Assembly (NCBI GenBank): GCA_019931185.1
Contig: JAINDK010000023.1
Location: forward strand, 89,958 to 153,957
Direction: 5' to 3'
DNA from: Bryobacter sp. CoA8 C33
GTDB taxonomy: Bacteria > Acidobacteriota > Terriglobia > Bryobacterales > Bryobacteraceae
DNA length: 64,000 nt
The position numbers were made by a program, and so were the translations under genes. This document shows, in pieces, positions 28,064 through 37,741 of this stretch; the stretch's first letter is position 1, and the number at the start of each line of letters is the position of its first letter. The notes beneath the pieces were generated by a model. It was not told the DNA's origin and did no database searches. It saw only the letters and a program-made list of their open reading frames with translations.

Positions 28064-29362
28064 ATGTCATCTCTTTTCCCTTCCCGGCGTTATTTTCTTG
28101 GAGCAGCGACGGCGTTGTCCGCCAGTCGCGTAATGGGCGCCAATGAGCGCGTCCACCTTGTTCAGGTTGGCCTCGGTGGCCGAGGCCGCGACCATGTCAA
28201 TACCTACGCTTCTCTGCCAAATCTCGTCAACATTGTTGGCGTCTGTGACGTCAATCAAGCGGCGCGTGAGCGCGGCCAGCAACTCGTGATCAAGGCCGGC
28301 GGAAATAAGCCCCGCGAGTACGACAACATGAAGAAGGTGTTTGCTGACAAGGACGTCGACGCCGTCTCCATGGCGACGCCAAACCATTGGCATGCCCTGG
28401 GAGTCATCTGGGCCTGTCAGGCTGGAAAAGATGTCTATGTCGAGAAACCCGCCTCTCACAACATCTACGAAGGGATGAGGATGGTGGAAGTCGCCCGCAA
28501 GACCGGCCGCATGGTGCAGGTGGGATCACAAAGCCGCAGCACGGCTCACAAAATCCGCGCGATGCAAATGTTGCGCGAGGGCGTGATCGGTAAGATCTAT
28601 CTTTGCCGGGCCCTTTGCTATAAGCGGCGTAAGTCGATCGGGCGTGCACCGGAACTCGCCTCACCGCCCCCCGGCGTCGATTGGGATCAATTTCTCGGTC
28701 CGGCGCCGATGCGCAAATTCACGGAACTGCGATTTGCTTACAATTGGCACTGGTTCTGGGACACCGGTAATGGGGACATCGGCAACCAGGGTGTGCACGA
28801 AATGGACATCGCCCGTTGGGGGATGGGCGTCGAGTGGCCGAAGAATGTTGTTTCAACCGGCGGCAAATTCGTTTATGACGACGATCAGGAAACTCCCAAC
28901 ACACAGATGGCGACATTTGATTACGGCAACGGCCAGCAGATCCAGTTTGAGGTTCGCGGCTTGCCGAGTGGTCCGGAGTGGCCGCTCAAGAAGCGCGGCG
29001 CCAATACGATCGGCAACATCTTCTACGGCTCGGAGGGAATTCTTGCCGTCGACGCCAACGGATACGAAGTGTACAAGGGCGAGGAGTTGCAGTTGAGCGA
29101 AGAGGGCAAACCGCAGGGCCGCATCTGGGACACCGCCCCCCACATGGAAAACTTCCTCAAGGCCATCAAGAGCCGTAACCATAAAGATCTGAATGCCGAC
29201 ATTGAGATCGGTGCTCTTTCAGCCGGCCTTTGTCATCTCGCCAACATCAGCTACCGTACGGGCAAGAAGCTCGAATTCGACGCGGGGCGCATAAAATTCG
29301 TCAATGCCCCCGACGCCGACAAGCTGATCACTCGCGATTACCGTAAGCCTTATGTCGTCTAA
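28064..29362 (+). CDS. Tat-signal Gfo/Idh/MocA-family oxidoreductase
   Basis: 432 residues. N-terminus SRRYFLGAATALSAS has a twin-arginine motif at residues 8-9, so export folded with bound NAD(P) is likely. The Rossmann part follows (VHLVQVGLGGRGRDHVNTYAS), with EKP (VYVEKPASHN), the family active-site motif, and a C-terminal substrate domain with NWHWFWDTGNGDIGNQGVHEMDIARWGM. Such periplasmic members are common in Acidobacteria and Planctomycetes and probably act on sugars; the substrate is unknown. GGAG 9 nt before the ATG. The end overlaps the next gene by 11 nt. Confidence 0.93.
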   Translation: MSSLFPSRRYFLGAATALSASRVMGANERVHLVQVGLGGRGRDHVNTYASLPNLVNIVGVCDVNQAARERGQQLVIKAGGNKPREYDNMKKVFADKDVDAVSMATPNHWHALGVIWACQAGKDVYVEKPASHNIYEGMRMVEVARKTGRMVQVGSQSRSTAHKIRAMQMLREGVIGKIYLCRALCYKRRKSIGRAPELASPPPGVDWDQFLGPAPMRKFTELRFAYNWHWFWDTGNGDIGNQGVHEMDIARWGMGVEWPKNVVSTGGKFVYDDDQETPNTQMATFDYGNGQQIQFEVRGLPSGPEWPLKKRGANTIGNIFYGSEGILAVDANGYEVYKGEELQLSEEGKPQGRIWDTAPHMENFLKAIKSRNHKDLNADIEIGALSAGLCHLANISYRTGKKLEFDAGRIKFVNAPDADKLITRDYRKPYVV

Positions 29363-30362
29363 TCCTGAAATTCTTACTACCACCGTTGGTTCCTATCCGG
29401 TTCCGGACTGGCTCGCGGCGCTGCCCAGCGAGCAGGCCCGCCTCGATGCCACGCGCGTCGTCTTCGATATCCAAAAGCAGGCGGGTATTGACCTGCCCAC
29501 CGATGGGGAACTCTATCGCTTCGATATCAATCACCCCGACACGAACGGGATGATCGAATACTTCATCCGGCCCATGGGCGGTATCCGTTCACAAGTCGGG
29601 CGGACCGATCATGAAGCCTTCGCCGCCAAACAGACCATGGGATTCCGCCGTAAGGCGGCGGGCGTCGTCGAAGGGCCGCTGTCGCAAGGTTCGTTGAATC
29701 TGCTGGGCGACTGTGAACTGGCAGCTAGCGTCGCTGGTGGCCCATTCAAGTTCACAGTGACCAGCCCCTACATGCTGTCGCGGACTCTGCTCGATCATCA
29801 TTACGGCAGCTTTGAGGCGCTCACGATGGCCATCGGAGAAGTGCTGGCCGGCCAGGTCCGGGACCTTCCTTGCGCCTGTGTCCAGGTGGATGAGGCAAAC
29901 ATTCCTGGCAACCCTCAGGATTGGCCGCTGGCAGCGAAATCCATGAATCTGGTGCTCGATGCGATCACCAGCACCCGCGCTGTTCACTTGTGCTTTGGCA
30001 ACTACGGCGGGCAGACCATTCAAAGAGGCCACTGGCAGCAGTTGATCGAATTTCTCAACTCGCTTCACGTTGACCATCTGGTGCTCGAGCTGGCTCACCG
30101 TCCCGTTGATGACCTGGACTCGCTCAAGCATGTCGCCAGTCACATCCGGATTGGAATCGGTGTGGTGGACATCAAGGTCAACCACATTGAGAGTCCCGAG
30201 GAGATCGCCCGCTCCATTGATCGCGCCGAAAAAGCGCTGGGGCCGGGCCGGATTGGTTGGATTCACCCGGACTGCGGGTTCTGGATGCTGAAGCGAAGCG
30301 TAAGCGATCGCAAGATCGAAGCTTTGGTAAAGGGCCGCGATCTTTACCTTGGCCGCAAATGA
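29352..30362 (+). CDS. MetE C-terminal-like zinc methyltransferase family protein
   Basis: 336 residues resembling the C-terminal barrel of cobalamin-independent methionine synthase, without the N-terminal half. All four zinc ligands can be placed: H212 and C214 (VHLCFGNYG), E246 (LVLELAH) and C308 (HPDCGFWML); D180-E181 correspond to the IDEP-like substrate motif. The family moves alkyl groups to or from thiols, but stand-alone relatives act on diverse substrates, so methionine synthesis is not assured. Starts inside the end of the MocA gene (11-nt overlap), and its stop overlaps the next start (ATGA): translationally coupled. Confidence 0.83.
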   Translation: MSSNPEILTTTVGSYPVPDWLAALPSEQARLDATRVVFDIQKQAGIDLPTDGELYRFDINHPDTNGMIEYFIRPMGGIRSQVGRTDHEAFAAKQTMGFRRKAAGVVEGPLSQGSLNLLGDCELAASVAGGPFKFTVTSPYMLSRTLLDHHYGSFEALTMAIGEVLAGQVRDLPCACVQVDEANIPGNPQDWPLAAKSMNLVLDAITSTRAVHLCFGNYGGQTIQRGHWQQLIEFLNSLHVDHLVLELAHRPVDDLDSLKHVASHIRIGIGVVDIKVNHIESPEEIARSIDRAEKALGPGRIGWIHPDCGFWMLKRSVSDRKIEALVKGRDLYLGRK

Positions 30363-31450
30363 TCGAATACCTGGATTCGCTTTCCGGTGCGCGGGTTCGC
30401 CAGTTGACCGACGAGCCCGCCATCAGCCATCCTTCTTACTTTCTTCAATCGAGTTTCCTGCCTGGAGACGACCGGCTTTTCTTTACTTCCTACCGCTCGG
30501 GCTCGGCGCAAATCCATGAGCTTCCCGTCGATGGCAGTGAGCCGCCGCGTGCTCTGACCGGTGGCCCAGTGGGAGTGCATCCGTTTTCGCCCGCCTTGCA
30601 CCCAACCGGCGAAGAATTGTGCTTTGTTCGCGCGGGGGGCATTTATCGCCTGCACTTGAAAAGTGGTGTGGAAACTCAAATTGCCTTCCGCGAAGGCGCC
30701 TCGATCGGCGAATGCTCCATCAGTGCGGATGGCGCCTGGTTGACTGCCGCCGCCAAGATCGACGGGCAGAACGGAATTCTGACCGGAGAGTGGAGCGGAG
30801 CAAACTGGCGGTTTCATCCCTATCCGCGGACGATTATCCATCCGCAATTTCATCCACTCGAGCCCGAGTGGATCGAGTTTTCCGGAGACCCGGCGCCCCG
30901 GATGCACCGCATGCGCCGCGATGGCTCCGGGCTGGAGTGTCTTTATCAACACGGCAATGACGAGTTTGTGGTGCATGAGACGTTTTTGGGTCAGACCGGC
31001 GACATTGTCTTTACCGTGTGGCCATTTTCGTTGCGGCGCCTCAACTGGGAGACGCGTGAAATTTCAACAATCTGTGATTTCAATTGCTGGCACATTGCCC
31101 CGAATCGCGCCGGCACCCGTGTGCTGTGTGACACCAATCATCCGGACCGAGGCATCCACATCGTCGATGTTGCCAGTGGAAAGCCGCACTATGTCTGTCG
31201 CCCGGAGGCAAGCAACGGCGGTTCCCAGTGGCGCACTTCGCGCTATGCGCTGAAAGAAGATTTTGACGCTGCCCGCAGCGCGGCCAAGTCGGCCGCGACG
31301 CTGAGTTGGATGGAGGCCGGCACGGACACCGTCTACGGCCCGCAGTGGACTCACCCGCACCCCAGTTGGAGCCACTCGGAAACGCGCATCGCCTTTGCCA
31401 GCGACCGCAGTGCAACGACCCAGGTCTACATCGCGGAATTGAACGGATAA
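30359..31450 (+). CDS. Oligogalacturonate lyase-like (PL22-type) beta-propeller protein
   Basis: 363 residues with WD/TolB-like propeller repeats. Q-x2-H-x-H at Q329/H332/H334 (GPQWTHPHPSW), with H245 (CWHIAPN) upstream, fits the Mn-binding Gln/His set known for family PL22 oligogalacturonate lyases. HPQFHPLEPEW (161-171) is also typical. Members split short unsaturated pectin fragments in the cytosol, and no signal peptide is seen here. ATG 30359 overlaps the previous stop by 4 nt. A TolB-like propeller without lyase activity is the alternative. Confidence 0.75.
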   Translation: MIEYLDSLSGARVRQLTDEPAISHPSYFLQSSFLPGDDRLFFTSYRSGSAQIHELPVDGSEPPRALTGGPVGVHPFSPALHPTGEELCFVRAGGIYRLHLKSGVETQIAFREGASIGECSISADGAWLTAAAKIDGQNGILTGEWSGANWRFHPYPRTIIHPQFHPLEPEWIEFSGDPAPRMHRMRRDGSGLECLYQHGNDEFVVHETFLGQTGDIVFTVWPFSLRRLNWETREISTICDFNCWHIAPNRAGTRVLCDTNHPDRGIHIVDVASGKPHYVCRPEASNGGSQWRTSRYALKEDFDAARSAAKSAATLSWMEAGTDTVYGPQWTHPHPSWSHSETRIAFASDRSATTQVYIAELNG

Positions 31451-31541
31451 ATTTTTGGTTTCAATGCGCGAAATCTATTGCGGGGGGCATCATTTCTTAC
31501 GACACTCAAATTGAAGTTTTTGTTTTGGAGGAATTGGGAAG

Positions 31542-33488
31542 TTGAACCTGAAGCTGGCCGATCCGGCCGCCGCCTGGGAGCCAACCGAGCGTTGGACTAC
31601 GACTGATGCCGCGGAGTTGTACGACGTGGCGAGTTGGGGTAAGGGCTATTTCACTGTTGGTGAAAATGGCAATCTACAAGTGCACCCCGAGAAAGAGGCA
31701 GCCCGCAAGCTGGACTTGAAAAAGCTCGTTGACGAGCTTGGCATGCGCGGCATTCAGGCGCCCATTCTGATTCGCTTCGGCCAAATCCTCAAGCACCGCC
31801 TCGCCGAGATCCATCAGGCATTTCTGACTGCCATTGCGGAGCACAACTACAAGAACAACTACATCTGTGTTTTTCCGATCAAGGTGAACCAGCAGCGCCA
31901 GGTAGTCGAGGAAGTTTACGCCTATGGCCGGCCCTTTGGCTTCGGTCTCGAGGCTGGCTCGAAGCCTGAATTGCTTGCTGTACTTGGCGTCGCCGACAAC
32001 GAAACACCGATTGTCTGCAATGGCTTCAAGGACGACGAGTACATAGAGATGGTCACGCTCGCCCGCAAGATCGGCCGCAACATCACTCCGATCGTGGAGA
32101 AGTACACCGAACTCGAGCTGATCATCAAGTATGCCCAAAAAGTGGGTGTGCGGCCCTCAATCGGGATCCGCATCAAGCTGGCCAGCCGTGGTTCTGGCCG
32201 TTGGAAGAGTTCGGGGGGCTATCGCTCCAAGTTCGGGCTCACCGTCAGCGAGGCACTCCGCGCGGTGGAACACTTAAAAAGCCTGGGTATGGAAGACTGC
32301 CTGAAGCTCTTGCACTTTCACTTGGGAAGCCAGATTACGAACATCCGCCAGATTAAAGCCGCGGTTACTGAGGCTGCCCGCTGCTATGCCGGCATGAAGA
32401 AAGCCGGGGCGGGGCTTGAGGTCATGGACGTGGGGGGCGGGCTGGGCATTGACTACGACGGTTCCCAGACGGACTTCGAGTCGAGCGTGAACTACACGCT
32501 GCAGGAATATGCGGCCGACGTTGTCTATCACATCCAAAATGTCTGTGATGAGGCCGAGATCGATCATCCGGTCATCATGACCGAGAGCGGGCGGGCGATT
32601 GCCGCCTACCACAGCCTGCTGGTTTTTAATGTGCTGGGAGTCAGCGGGTTCGGTACCGAAGAAGTACCGATTTCACTGCCCGAGGACGCCGAGCAGCCCC
32701 TGATCGACCTTTATGAGGCGTTGAAGAGCTTGAGCCAGAAGAATGTTCTTGAGACCTTCCATGATGCTCAGCAATCCTTGGATAGCGCGCTGAATCTGTT
32801 TAGCCTTGGTTACATGTCCCTCGAGCAGCGCGCGCAATGCGAGAGCTTGTATTGGGCGATCGGCCGGAAAATTCAGCGTCATCTTGCCAGCATGGACGAA
32901 ATCCCCGAGGAACTTGAGAATCTCGACGCCATGATGTCGGATACCTATTTCTGCAATTTCTCCCTGTTTCAGTCGATGCCCGATTCCTGGGCCGTTAAGC
33001 AGTTGTTCCCGCTGATGCCCATTCATCGCTTGGATGAGCGGCCTGCCTCGAATGGTATTCTCGGCGATATTTCCTGTGATTCCGACGGTAAGATCGACAT
33101 GTTCATTGATCGCCGCGACGTCAAGAAATTTCTGCCCCTTCACAGCTACAACGGATCGCCCTACTACCTAGGTGCCTTTCTCGTCGGTGCCTATCAGGAA
33201 ATTCTCGGCGATCTGCATAACCTGTTGGGTGATACCCACGCCGTGCACGTCACGCTGGATGAACAGAATGAAAATGTGATTGAAGCCGTTATCCGCGGTG
33301 ATACCGTTCGTGAGGTTCTCGACTACGTTCAGTTCTCCAGTAAGGATTTGCAGGAGAAGTTCCGCCGAGATGTGGAACTGGCTGTACGTCAAGGCAAGAT
33401 CGGCTATGAGGAGTCAGGCCGCCTGCTGCGTTTCTACGAAGAAGGAATGCACGGTTATACCTATCTCGAAGACGTGCACGAGCGCTAG
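31542..33488 (+). CDS. speA: Biosynthetic arginine decarboxylase
   Basis: 648-residue fold-type III PLP enzyme making agmatine from arginine, the first step to putrescine. PLP lysine K114 lies in VFPIKVNQQ. Other landmarks are the glycine loop DVGGGLGIDYDGS, the HFHLGSQ motif and the C-terminal signature SYNGSPYYLGAFLVGAYQEILGDLHNLLGDTHAV. Length is normal for SpeA. TTG start at 31542 with an excellent GGAGGAAT about 9 nt upstream. Stands alone, convergent with a secreted protein gene at a 1-nt gap. The 91 nt before it hold no recognisable element except an AT-rich stretch. Confidence 0.97.
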   Translation: MNLKLADPAAAWEPTERWTTTDAAELYDVASWGKGYFTVGENGNLQVHPEKEAARKLDLKKLVDELGMRGIQAPILIRFGQILKHRLAEIHQAFLTAIAEHNYKNNYICVFPIKVNQQRQVVEEVYAYGRPFGFGLEAGSKPELLAVLGVADNETPIVCNGFKDDEYIEMVTLARKIGRNITPIVEKYTELELIIKYAQKVGVRPSIGIRIKLASRGSGRWKSSGGYRSKFGLTVSEALRAVEHLKSLGMEDCLKLLHFHLGSQITNIRQIKAAVTEAARCYAGMKKAGAGLEVMDVGGGLGIDYDGSQTDFESSVNYTLQEYAADVVYHIQNVCDEAEIDHPVIMTESGRAIAAYHSLLVFNVLGVSGFGTEEVPISLPEDAEQPLIDLYEALKSLSQKNVLETFHDAQQSLDSALNLFSLGYMSLEQRAQCESLYWAIGRKIQRHLASMDEIPEELENLDAMMSDTYFCNFSLFQSMPDSWAVKQLFPLMPIHRLDERPASNGILGDISCDSDGKIDMFIDRRDVKKFLPLHSYNGSPYYLGAFLVGAYQEILGDLHNLLGDTHAVHVTLDEQNENVIEAVIRGDTVREVLDYVQFSSKDLQEKFRRDVELAVRQGKIGYEESGRLLRFYEEGMHGYTYLEDVHER

Positions 33489-33489
33489 G

Positions 33490-34260
33490 CTACTCAATCC
33501 GGAAGTCCCAGATCATCAGGTTCACTTGCCCTTCGGTGAATTCAATCCAAGCGTATTCACCCATGGTCAAATCTGCCTGCGGCCAGACTTTGAAAAGCCC
33601 TTCGTCCAACTGTTGCCGGAAAATCTCCAGCTCCTTGCGCTCCTCAAATCTTTCTTTGCTGACTGGGATGCTTTGTACGATTTCGACAATGCGTGCTCCC
33701 TTTTTGGGAGTTAGCTGGACCAGAGCGAATTGCTGCGGTTTTGACAGCCGCAGGTAGAACTCTGGCCGCCGCTCGGCGTAAGCAATCGCCGCGCGCTCTC
33801 CGGCAAGCTCCACCGTGCTCTTGCCGGCCACAATTGGGATTGGTGAGAGCAGCTTGAGCGTTTGCCGCTTCTTGTCGGTCACTAGTGTCGATTCGGCAAG
33901 CTTGAGCGTAATGATCTTGCCGTCGTTGCCCAATTTGTAGAGGCCCGGCTCCTCGGGAATACTCGCGACGATGCGGCGCATTTCCCGCTCGAGGGCGGCC
34001 TCTTCGGCGACGACCTGCCGTTCCTTGCGCGCGGATTCCTCTCGCACTGACAGCTCCTGCTGTGTCTTTTTCAAGTCGATGAGCTCGAGCGGGATTTCTT
34101 CCCAATCCCCCCGTTCCACCGAGTAGTAGCGGACCCGGTCGCCTTCCACTTTGTGCTCCCGCACCATGTGGTGGCCCCCATCCTTCAAGTACAGGCGATA
34201 GTTTTGCGCGGCAACAGCCGTAAGCGCCATGATCAGGATGCTTTGCAAAAAACGCCCCAT
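33490..34260 (-). CDS. Secreted hypothetical protein with coiled-coil stretch
   Basis: 256 residues. Signal peptide MGRFLQSILIMALTAVAAQ (1-19). YRLYLKDGGHHMVREHKVEGDRVRYYSVERGDWEEIPLELIDL then looks like a short beta-domain found in many acidobacterial secreted proteins. Residues about 63-95 are charged and probably coiled-coil (KKTQQELSVREESARKERQ). A larger C-terminal domain ends with VNLMIWDFRIE. Function unknown. ATG 34260 is preferred to an upstream in-frame start because the signal peptide begins there; TATGCT lies 6 nt before it, suggesting a leaderless message. Divergent from the aldo/keto reductase (29 bp). Confidence 0.75.
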   Translation of the reverse strand: MGRFLQSILIMALTAVAAQNYRLYLKDGGHHMVREHKVEGDRVRYYSVERGDWEEIPLELIDLKKTQQELSVREESARKERQVVAEEAALEREMRRIVASIPEEPGLYKLGNDGKIITLKLAESTLVTDKKRQTLKLLSPIPIVAGKSTVELAGERAAIAYAERRPEFYLRLSKPQQFALVQLTPKKGARIVEIVQSIPVSKERFEERKELEIFRQQLDEGLFKVWPQADLTMGEYAWIEFTEGQVNLMIWDFRIE

Positions 34261-34289
34261 GCCCACAGCATACAAAGGAAAATGAAGCT

Positions 34290-35258
34290 ATGAAGTACCG
34301 TAAGCTGGGACGTACCGGAATTGAAGTCAGCGACATTGGCTATGGCGCCTGGGGAATTGGCGGAAAACAATGGCTCGGCGGCGACGACGGCGCGAGTCTC
34401 GCGGCCCTGCGGCGAGCAATGGATCTGGGGCTTAACTGGATCGATACCGCCTTGGCCTATAACGAAGGTCACAGCGAAGCACTGATTGCCCGGGCAATCC
34501 GCGACTGCGGCCACCGGATCTATGTCGCCACAAAAATTCCTCCGAAGAACCGCATCTGGCCAGCCGCACCCGGCGTCGGAATCGAAGCAGTATTTCCCTA
34601 TCAGTACGCCATCGAATGCACCGAAACCAGCCTGCGGAATCTTGGCATGGAACAAATCGATCTGCAGCAATTCCATGTCTGGAATCCGATCTGGTTCTTC
34701 CAGGAGGAATGGCGCCGGGCGATCGAAGATCTCAAGAAGAGCGGAAAGGTGCGCTGCTTTGGCGTCTCGATCAATGATCATCAGCCGGAGTCGGCCCTGG
34801 ACCTCGTCTCCAGTGGATTGATTGACACCGTGCAGGTGATCTACAACGTCTTCGATCAGACTCCAGAGCGCTGGCTTTTCCCCGCCTGCGAGGAGCATGG
34901 CGTGGGTGTTCTGGCGCGCGTTCCGCTTGACGAAGGCGCTCTCTCCGGCACGCTGTCCGCTGAAACCAGCTTCGAGCCGGATGATTTCCGTGCCTGGTAT
35001 TTCCGCGACGGCCGCCTTGCTCAGGTCCTTGATCGCGCAGCCGAACTGGCCGCTGCCACCGCAGGCATCGCCGGCACTCTGGCCCAGCGCTGCCTGCGAT
35101 TTTGTCTCTCTCATCCGGCGGTCTCCACCGTGATTCCAGGCATGCGCCGCATCGCTACCGTCGAGTCAAATTGTGCTGTCAGTGACCTCGGCCCTCTCCG
35201 CCCGGAAGAACTCGCCATCATGCGCCGTCATGTCTGGCTTAAGAACTACTATCGCTAG
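34290..35258 (+). CDS. Aldo/keto reductase
   Basis: 322-residue TIM-barrel NADPH-dependent oxidoreductase. Catalytic tetrad visible: Asp and Tyr in WIDTALAYNEGHSE, Lys in VATKIPP, His in LQQFHVWNP. KVRCFGVSINDHQ and the C-terminal HPAVSTVIPGMRRIATVESN (cofactor phosphate region) are family hallmarks. Substrate unknown; the closest subgroup appears to be the L-glyceraldehyde 3-phosphate/voltage-channel-beta-like AKRs. AAGGA lies upstream of ATG 34290. Followed after 31 nt by leuS. Confidence 0.93.
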   Translation: MKYRKLGRTGIEVSDIGYGAWGIGGKQWLGGDDGASLAALRRAMDLGLNWIDTALAYNEGHSEALIARAIRDCGHRIYVATKIPPKNRIWPAAPGVGIEAVFPYQYAIECTETSLRNLGMEQIDLQQFHVWNPIWFFQEEWRRAIEDLKKSGKVRCFGVSINDHQPESALDLVSSGLIDTVQVIYNVFDQTPERWLFPACEEHGVGVLARVPLDEGALSGTLSAETSFEPDDFRAWYFRDGRLAQVLDRAAELAAATAGIAGTLAQRCLRFCLSHPAVSTVIPGMRRIATVESNCAVSDLGPLRPEELAIMRRHVWLKNYYR

Positions 35259-35289
35259 GCGCGCTACCCTGAACCTTTAGCTCATTCCA

Positions 35290-37737
35290 ATGCCCGAAAA
35301 GCAATACCAACACCAAGCCATCGAAGAAAAATGGCATGCCCGCTGGGAGCAGGATCCCACACTGTACAAGACGCCAGAGAATCCTACCCGCAAGTATTAC
35401 GTGCTCGAAATGTTGCCATATCCCAGTGGCCGCCTGCACATGGGCCACGCCCGCAACTATTCCATTGGTGACGCCTTGGCCCGCTTCATGCGCATGCGCG
35501 GCTACGAGGTGCTGCATCCGATGGGATGGGATGCGTTTGGCCTCCCGGCGGAGAACGCCGCCCTGAAGTCCGGCCGCCAGCCGCGCGAGTGGACTCTGCG
35601 AAATATCGCGCAGATGAAAAAAGGCCTCAAGCGCCTTGGCTTTTCCCTCGACTGGGATCGTGAAGTGGCAACATGCGAGCCGGAATACTACCGCTGGAAC
35701 CAGTGGTTCTTCCTGCGCATGTATGAGCGGGGACTTGCCTACCGGAAGGAATCCCTGGTCAATTGGTGCCCGCAATGCGCAACGGTTCTCGCCAATGAAC
35801 AGGTGGTCGACGGTTGCTGCTGGCGGCATGAGGGTACTCCTGTCGAACAGCGCAGCCTGGAGCAATGGTTTCTGAAAACAACGGCCTATGCCGAAGAATT
35901 GCTCGACGGTATCAGCACCCTGGAGGGCGGCTGGCCCGAACGCGTCCTTACCATGCAACGGAATTGGATTGGCAAGAGTGAGGGCGCCGAGGTCGATTTC
36001 ACGATCGAGGGCTCCGCGGACCGGATTCGAATCTTTACCACTCGCATTGATACGATCCACGGGGCTACCTGCCTGATCCTCGCTCCAGAACATCCTCTGG
36101 CCGCTGTCCTGGCCGGGCCCGGCCAGCAAGCACGTCTCAAAGCCATGGTGGATGATCAGGGCCGAAAAGATCCGAGCAGCCTCGAGAAGGATGGCTTCGC
36201 CACGGGGCGCTTTGCTCTCAATCCCTTTAATGGCGCTCAAACTCCCATCTGGATCGGTAACTTTGTGCTGATGGGTTATGGCACCGGTGCGATCATGGCC
36301 GTTCCCGCTCACGATGAGCGTGATTTTGAGTTCTGCACGAAATATGGGATCCCCATCGTTCCCGTGGTCCAGCCCGCGAGCGGGGAATTGGCCGCGCCGC
36401 TGCAGCAAGCTTTTTGTGAGTACGGTATCAGCATCAACTCCGGAGAATTCTCCGGTCTGCCCACTCCCGAGGCGCGTTCCCGCATGACCGCGCATGCCGA
36501 GGCGAGTGGCTTCGGCCAGGCGGCAATCACTTACCGCCTGAAGGACTGGGGCGTTTCGCGCCAGCGCTACTGGGGCACTCCCATCCCCATGGTGCACTGT
36601 TCCCAATGTGGTGTGGTGCCGGTGCCCGACGATCAACTGCCCGTGGTCTTGCCGCTTGATGTCGAGATCACCGGCGCTGGAGAATCTCCGCTAGCCCGCC
36701 ACGAAGAATTCTGGCGCACGGCGTGCCCCCAGTGCGGAGCCGCGGCGCGACGGGAAACCGACACCATGGACACCTTCGTCGATTCCTCCTGGTATTTCTA
36801 CCGCTATTGCGATCCCCATAACAGCACGGCTGCGTTTGATCCCGCGGTGGTGGCTCAATGGTTCCCGATCGATCAGTACATCGGCGGCGTCGAACACGCC
36901 ATCCTTCATCTGATCTATTCGCGATTCTGGACCAAAGTCATGCGCGACCTGGGGTTGATCACCAATAGCGAACCCGCCACGAAACTCTTCACGCAAGGCA
37001 TGGTCCTTAAGGATGGCGCCAAGATGTCCAAAAGTCTAGGCAATATCGTCGACCCGGAAGAACTCGTGGCCGCTTTCGGCGCCGACACCTGCCGGCTCTA
37101 TGTGCTCTTTGCCGCTCCTCCCGACAAGGACATGGACTGGCAGCAAAGCGGCGTTGAAGGCCAATACCGCTTCCTCAGCCGCGTCTATCGTTTCGTTACC
37201 CGCAACGCCGACCGCCTCGCCGCCCAACCCGGCGAGTTAAGCGCCGCCGACAAGCGGGCCTTGCGTAAACTGCATCAGACGATCGCCAAGATTACTCTCG
37301 ATTTCGAGCAGCGCTGGCACTTCAATACCTGTATTGCCGCTCTTATGGAACTCACAAACGAGCTCTACCTCTGCGAAGAAGGATTGACCTCAGCGGCCTT
37401 GCCCGAGATCCTGCGGTCTCTCACGCAGCTACTTGAGCCCTTCACCCCGTTCCTTAGTGCCGAGCTTTGGGAGGAATTGGGTCTCACGGGACCCATCTCC
37501 CAGCATCCTTGGCCCAGCGTCAATGCGGCTTACCTCCAAGAGGATGAAATCGAGATCCCCGTCCAGGTGAACGGAAAACTGCGAAGTAAGATTAAGGCGC
37601 CGAATGGCGCGCCTGCCGCCGCTCTTGAGTCCGCCGCGCTGTCTGACGAAAAGGTCATCGCCTTTATCGCCGGTAAGCCCGTCGCTAAAGTGATCGTCCT
37701 GCCCGGCAAGCTCGTGAACATTGTTGCGAAAGGCTAG
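35290..37737 (+). CDS. leuS: Leucyl-tRNA synthetase
   Basis: 815-residue class I synthetase for tRNA-Leu. HIGH motif as HMGH ([14 protein letters not shown]) near residue 49, a CP1 editing domain (about 220-410) with [21 protein letters not shown] and the conserved [27 protein letters not shown], the KMSKS loop [16 protein letters not shown] near 578, and an anticodon-binding C-terminus. The zinc-domain cysteines CPQC and CSQC/CPQC are visible. Length typical for bacterial LeuRS. Next gene starts 4 nt after the stop. Confidence 0.97.
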   Translation: MPEKQYQHQAIEEKWHARWEQDPTLYKTPENPTRKYYVLEMLPYPSGRLHMGHARNYSIGDALARFMRMRGYEVLHPMGWDAFGLPAENAALKSGRQPREWTLRNIAQMKKGLKRLGFSLDWDREVATCEPEYYRWNQWFFLRMYERGLAYRKESLVNWCPQCATVLANEQVVDGCCWRHEGTPVEQRSLEQWFLKTTAYAEELLDGISTLEGGWPERVLTMQRNWIGKSEGAEVDFTIEGSADRIRIFTTRIDTIHGATCLILAPEHPLAAVLAGPGQQARLKAMVDDQGRKDPSSLEKDGFATGRFALNPFNGAQTPIWIGNFVLMGYGTGAIMAVPAHDERDFEFCTKYGIPIVPVVQPASGELAAPLQQAFCEYGISINSGEFSGLPTPEARSRMTAHAEASGFGQAAITYRLKDWGVSRQRYWGTPIPMVHCSQCGVVPVPDDQLPVVLPLDVEITGAGESPLARHEEFWRTACPQCGAAARRETDTMDTFVDSSWYFYRYCDPHNSTAAFDPAVVAQWFPIDQYIGGVEHAILHLIYSRFWTKVMRDLGLITNSEPATKLFTQGMVLKDGAKMSKSLGNIVDPEELVAAFGADTCRLYVLFAAPPDKDMDWQQSGVEGQYRFLSRVYRFVTRNADRLAAQPGELSAADKRALRKLHQTIAKITLDFEQRWHFNTCIAALMELTNELYLCEEGLTSAALPEILRSLTQLLEPFTPFLSAELWEELGLTGPISQHPWPSVNAAYLQEDEIEIPVQVNGKLRSKIKAPNGAPAAALESAALSDEKVIAFIAGKPVAKVIVLPGKLVNIVAKG

Positions 37738-37741
37738 CCTC

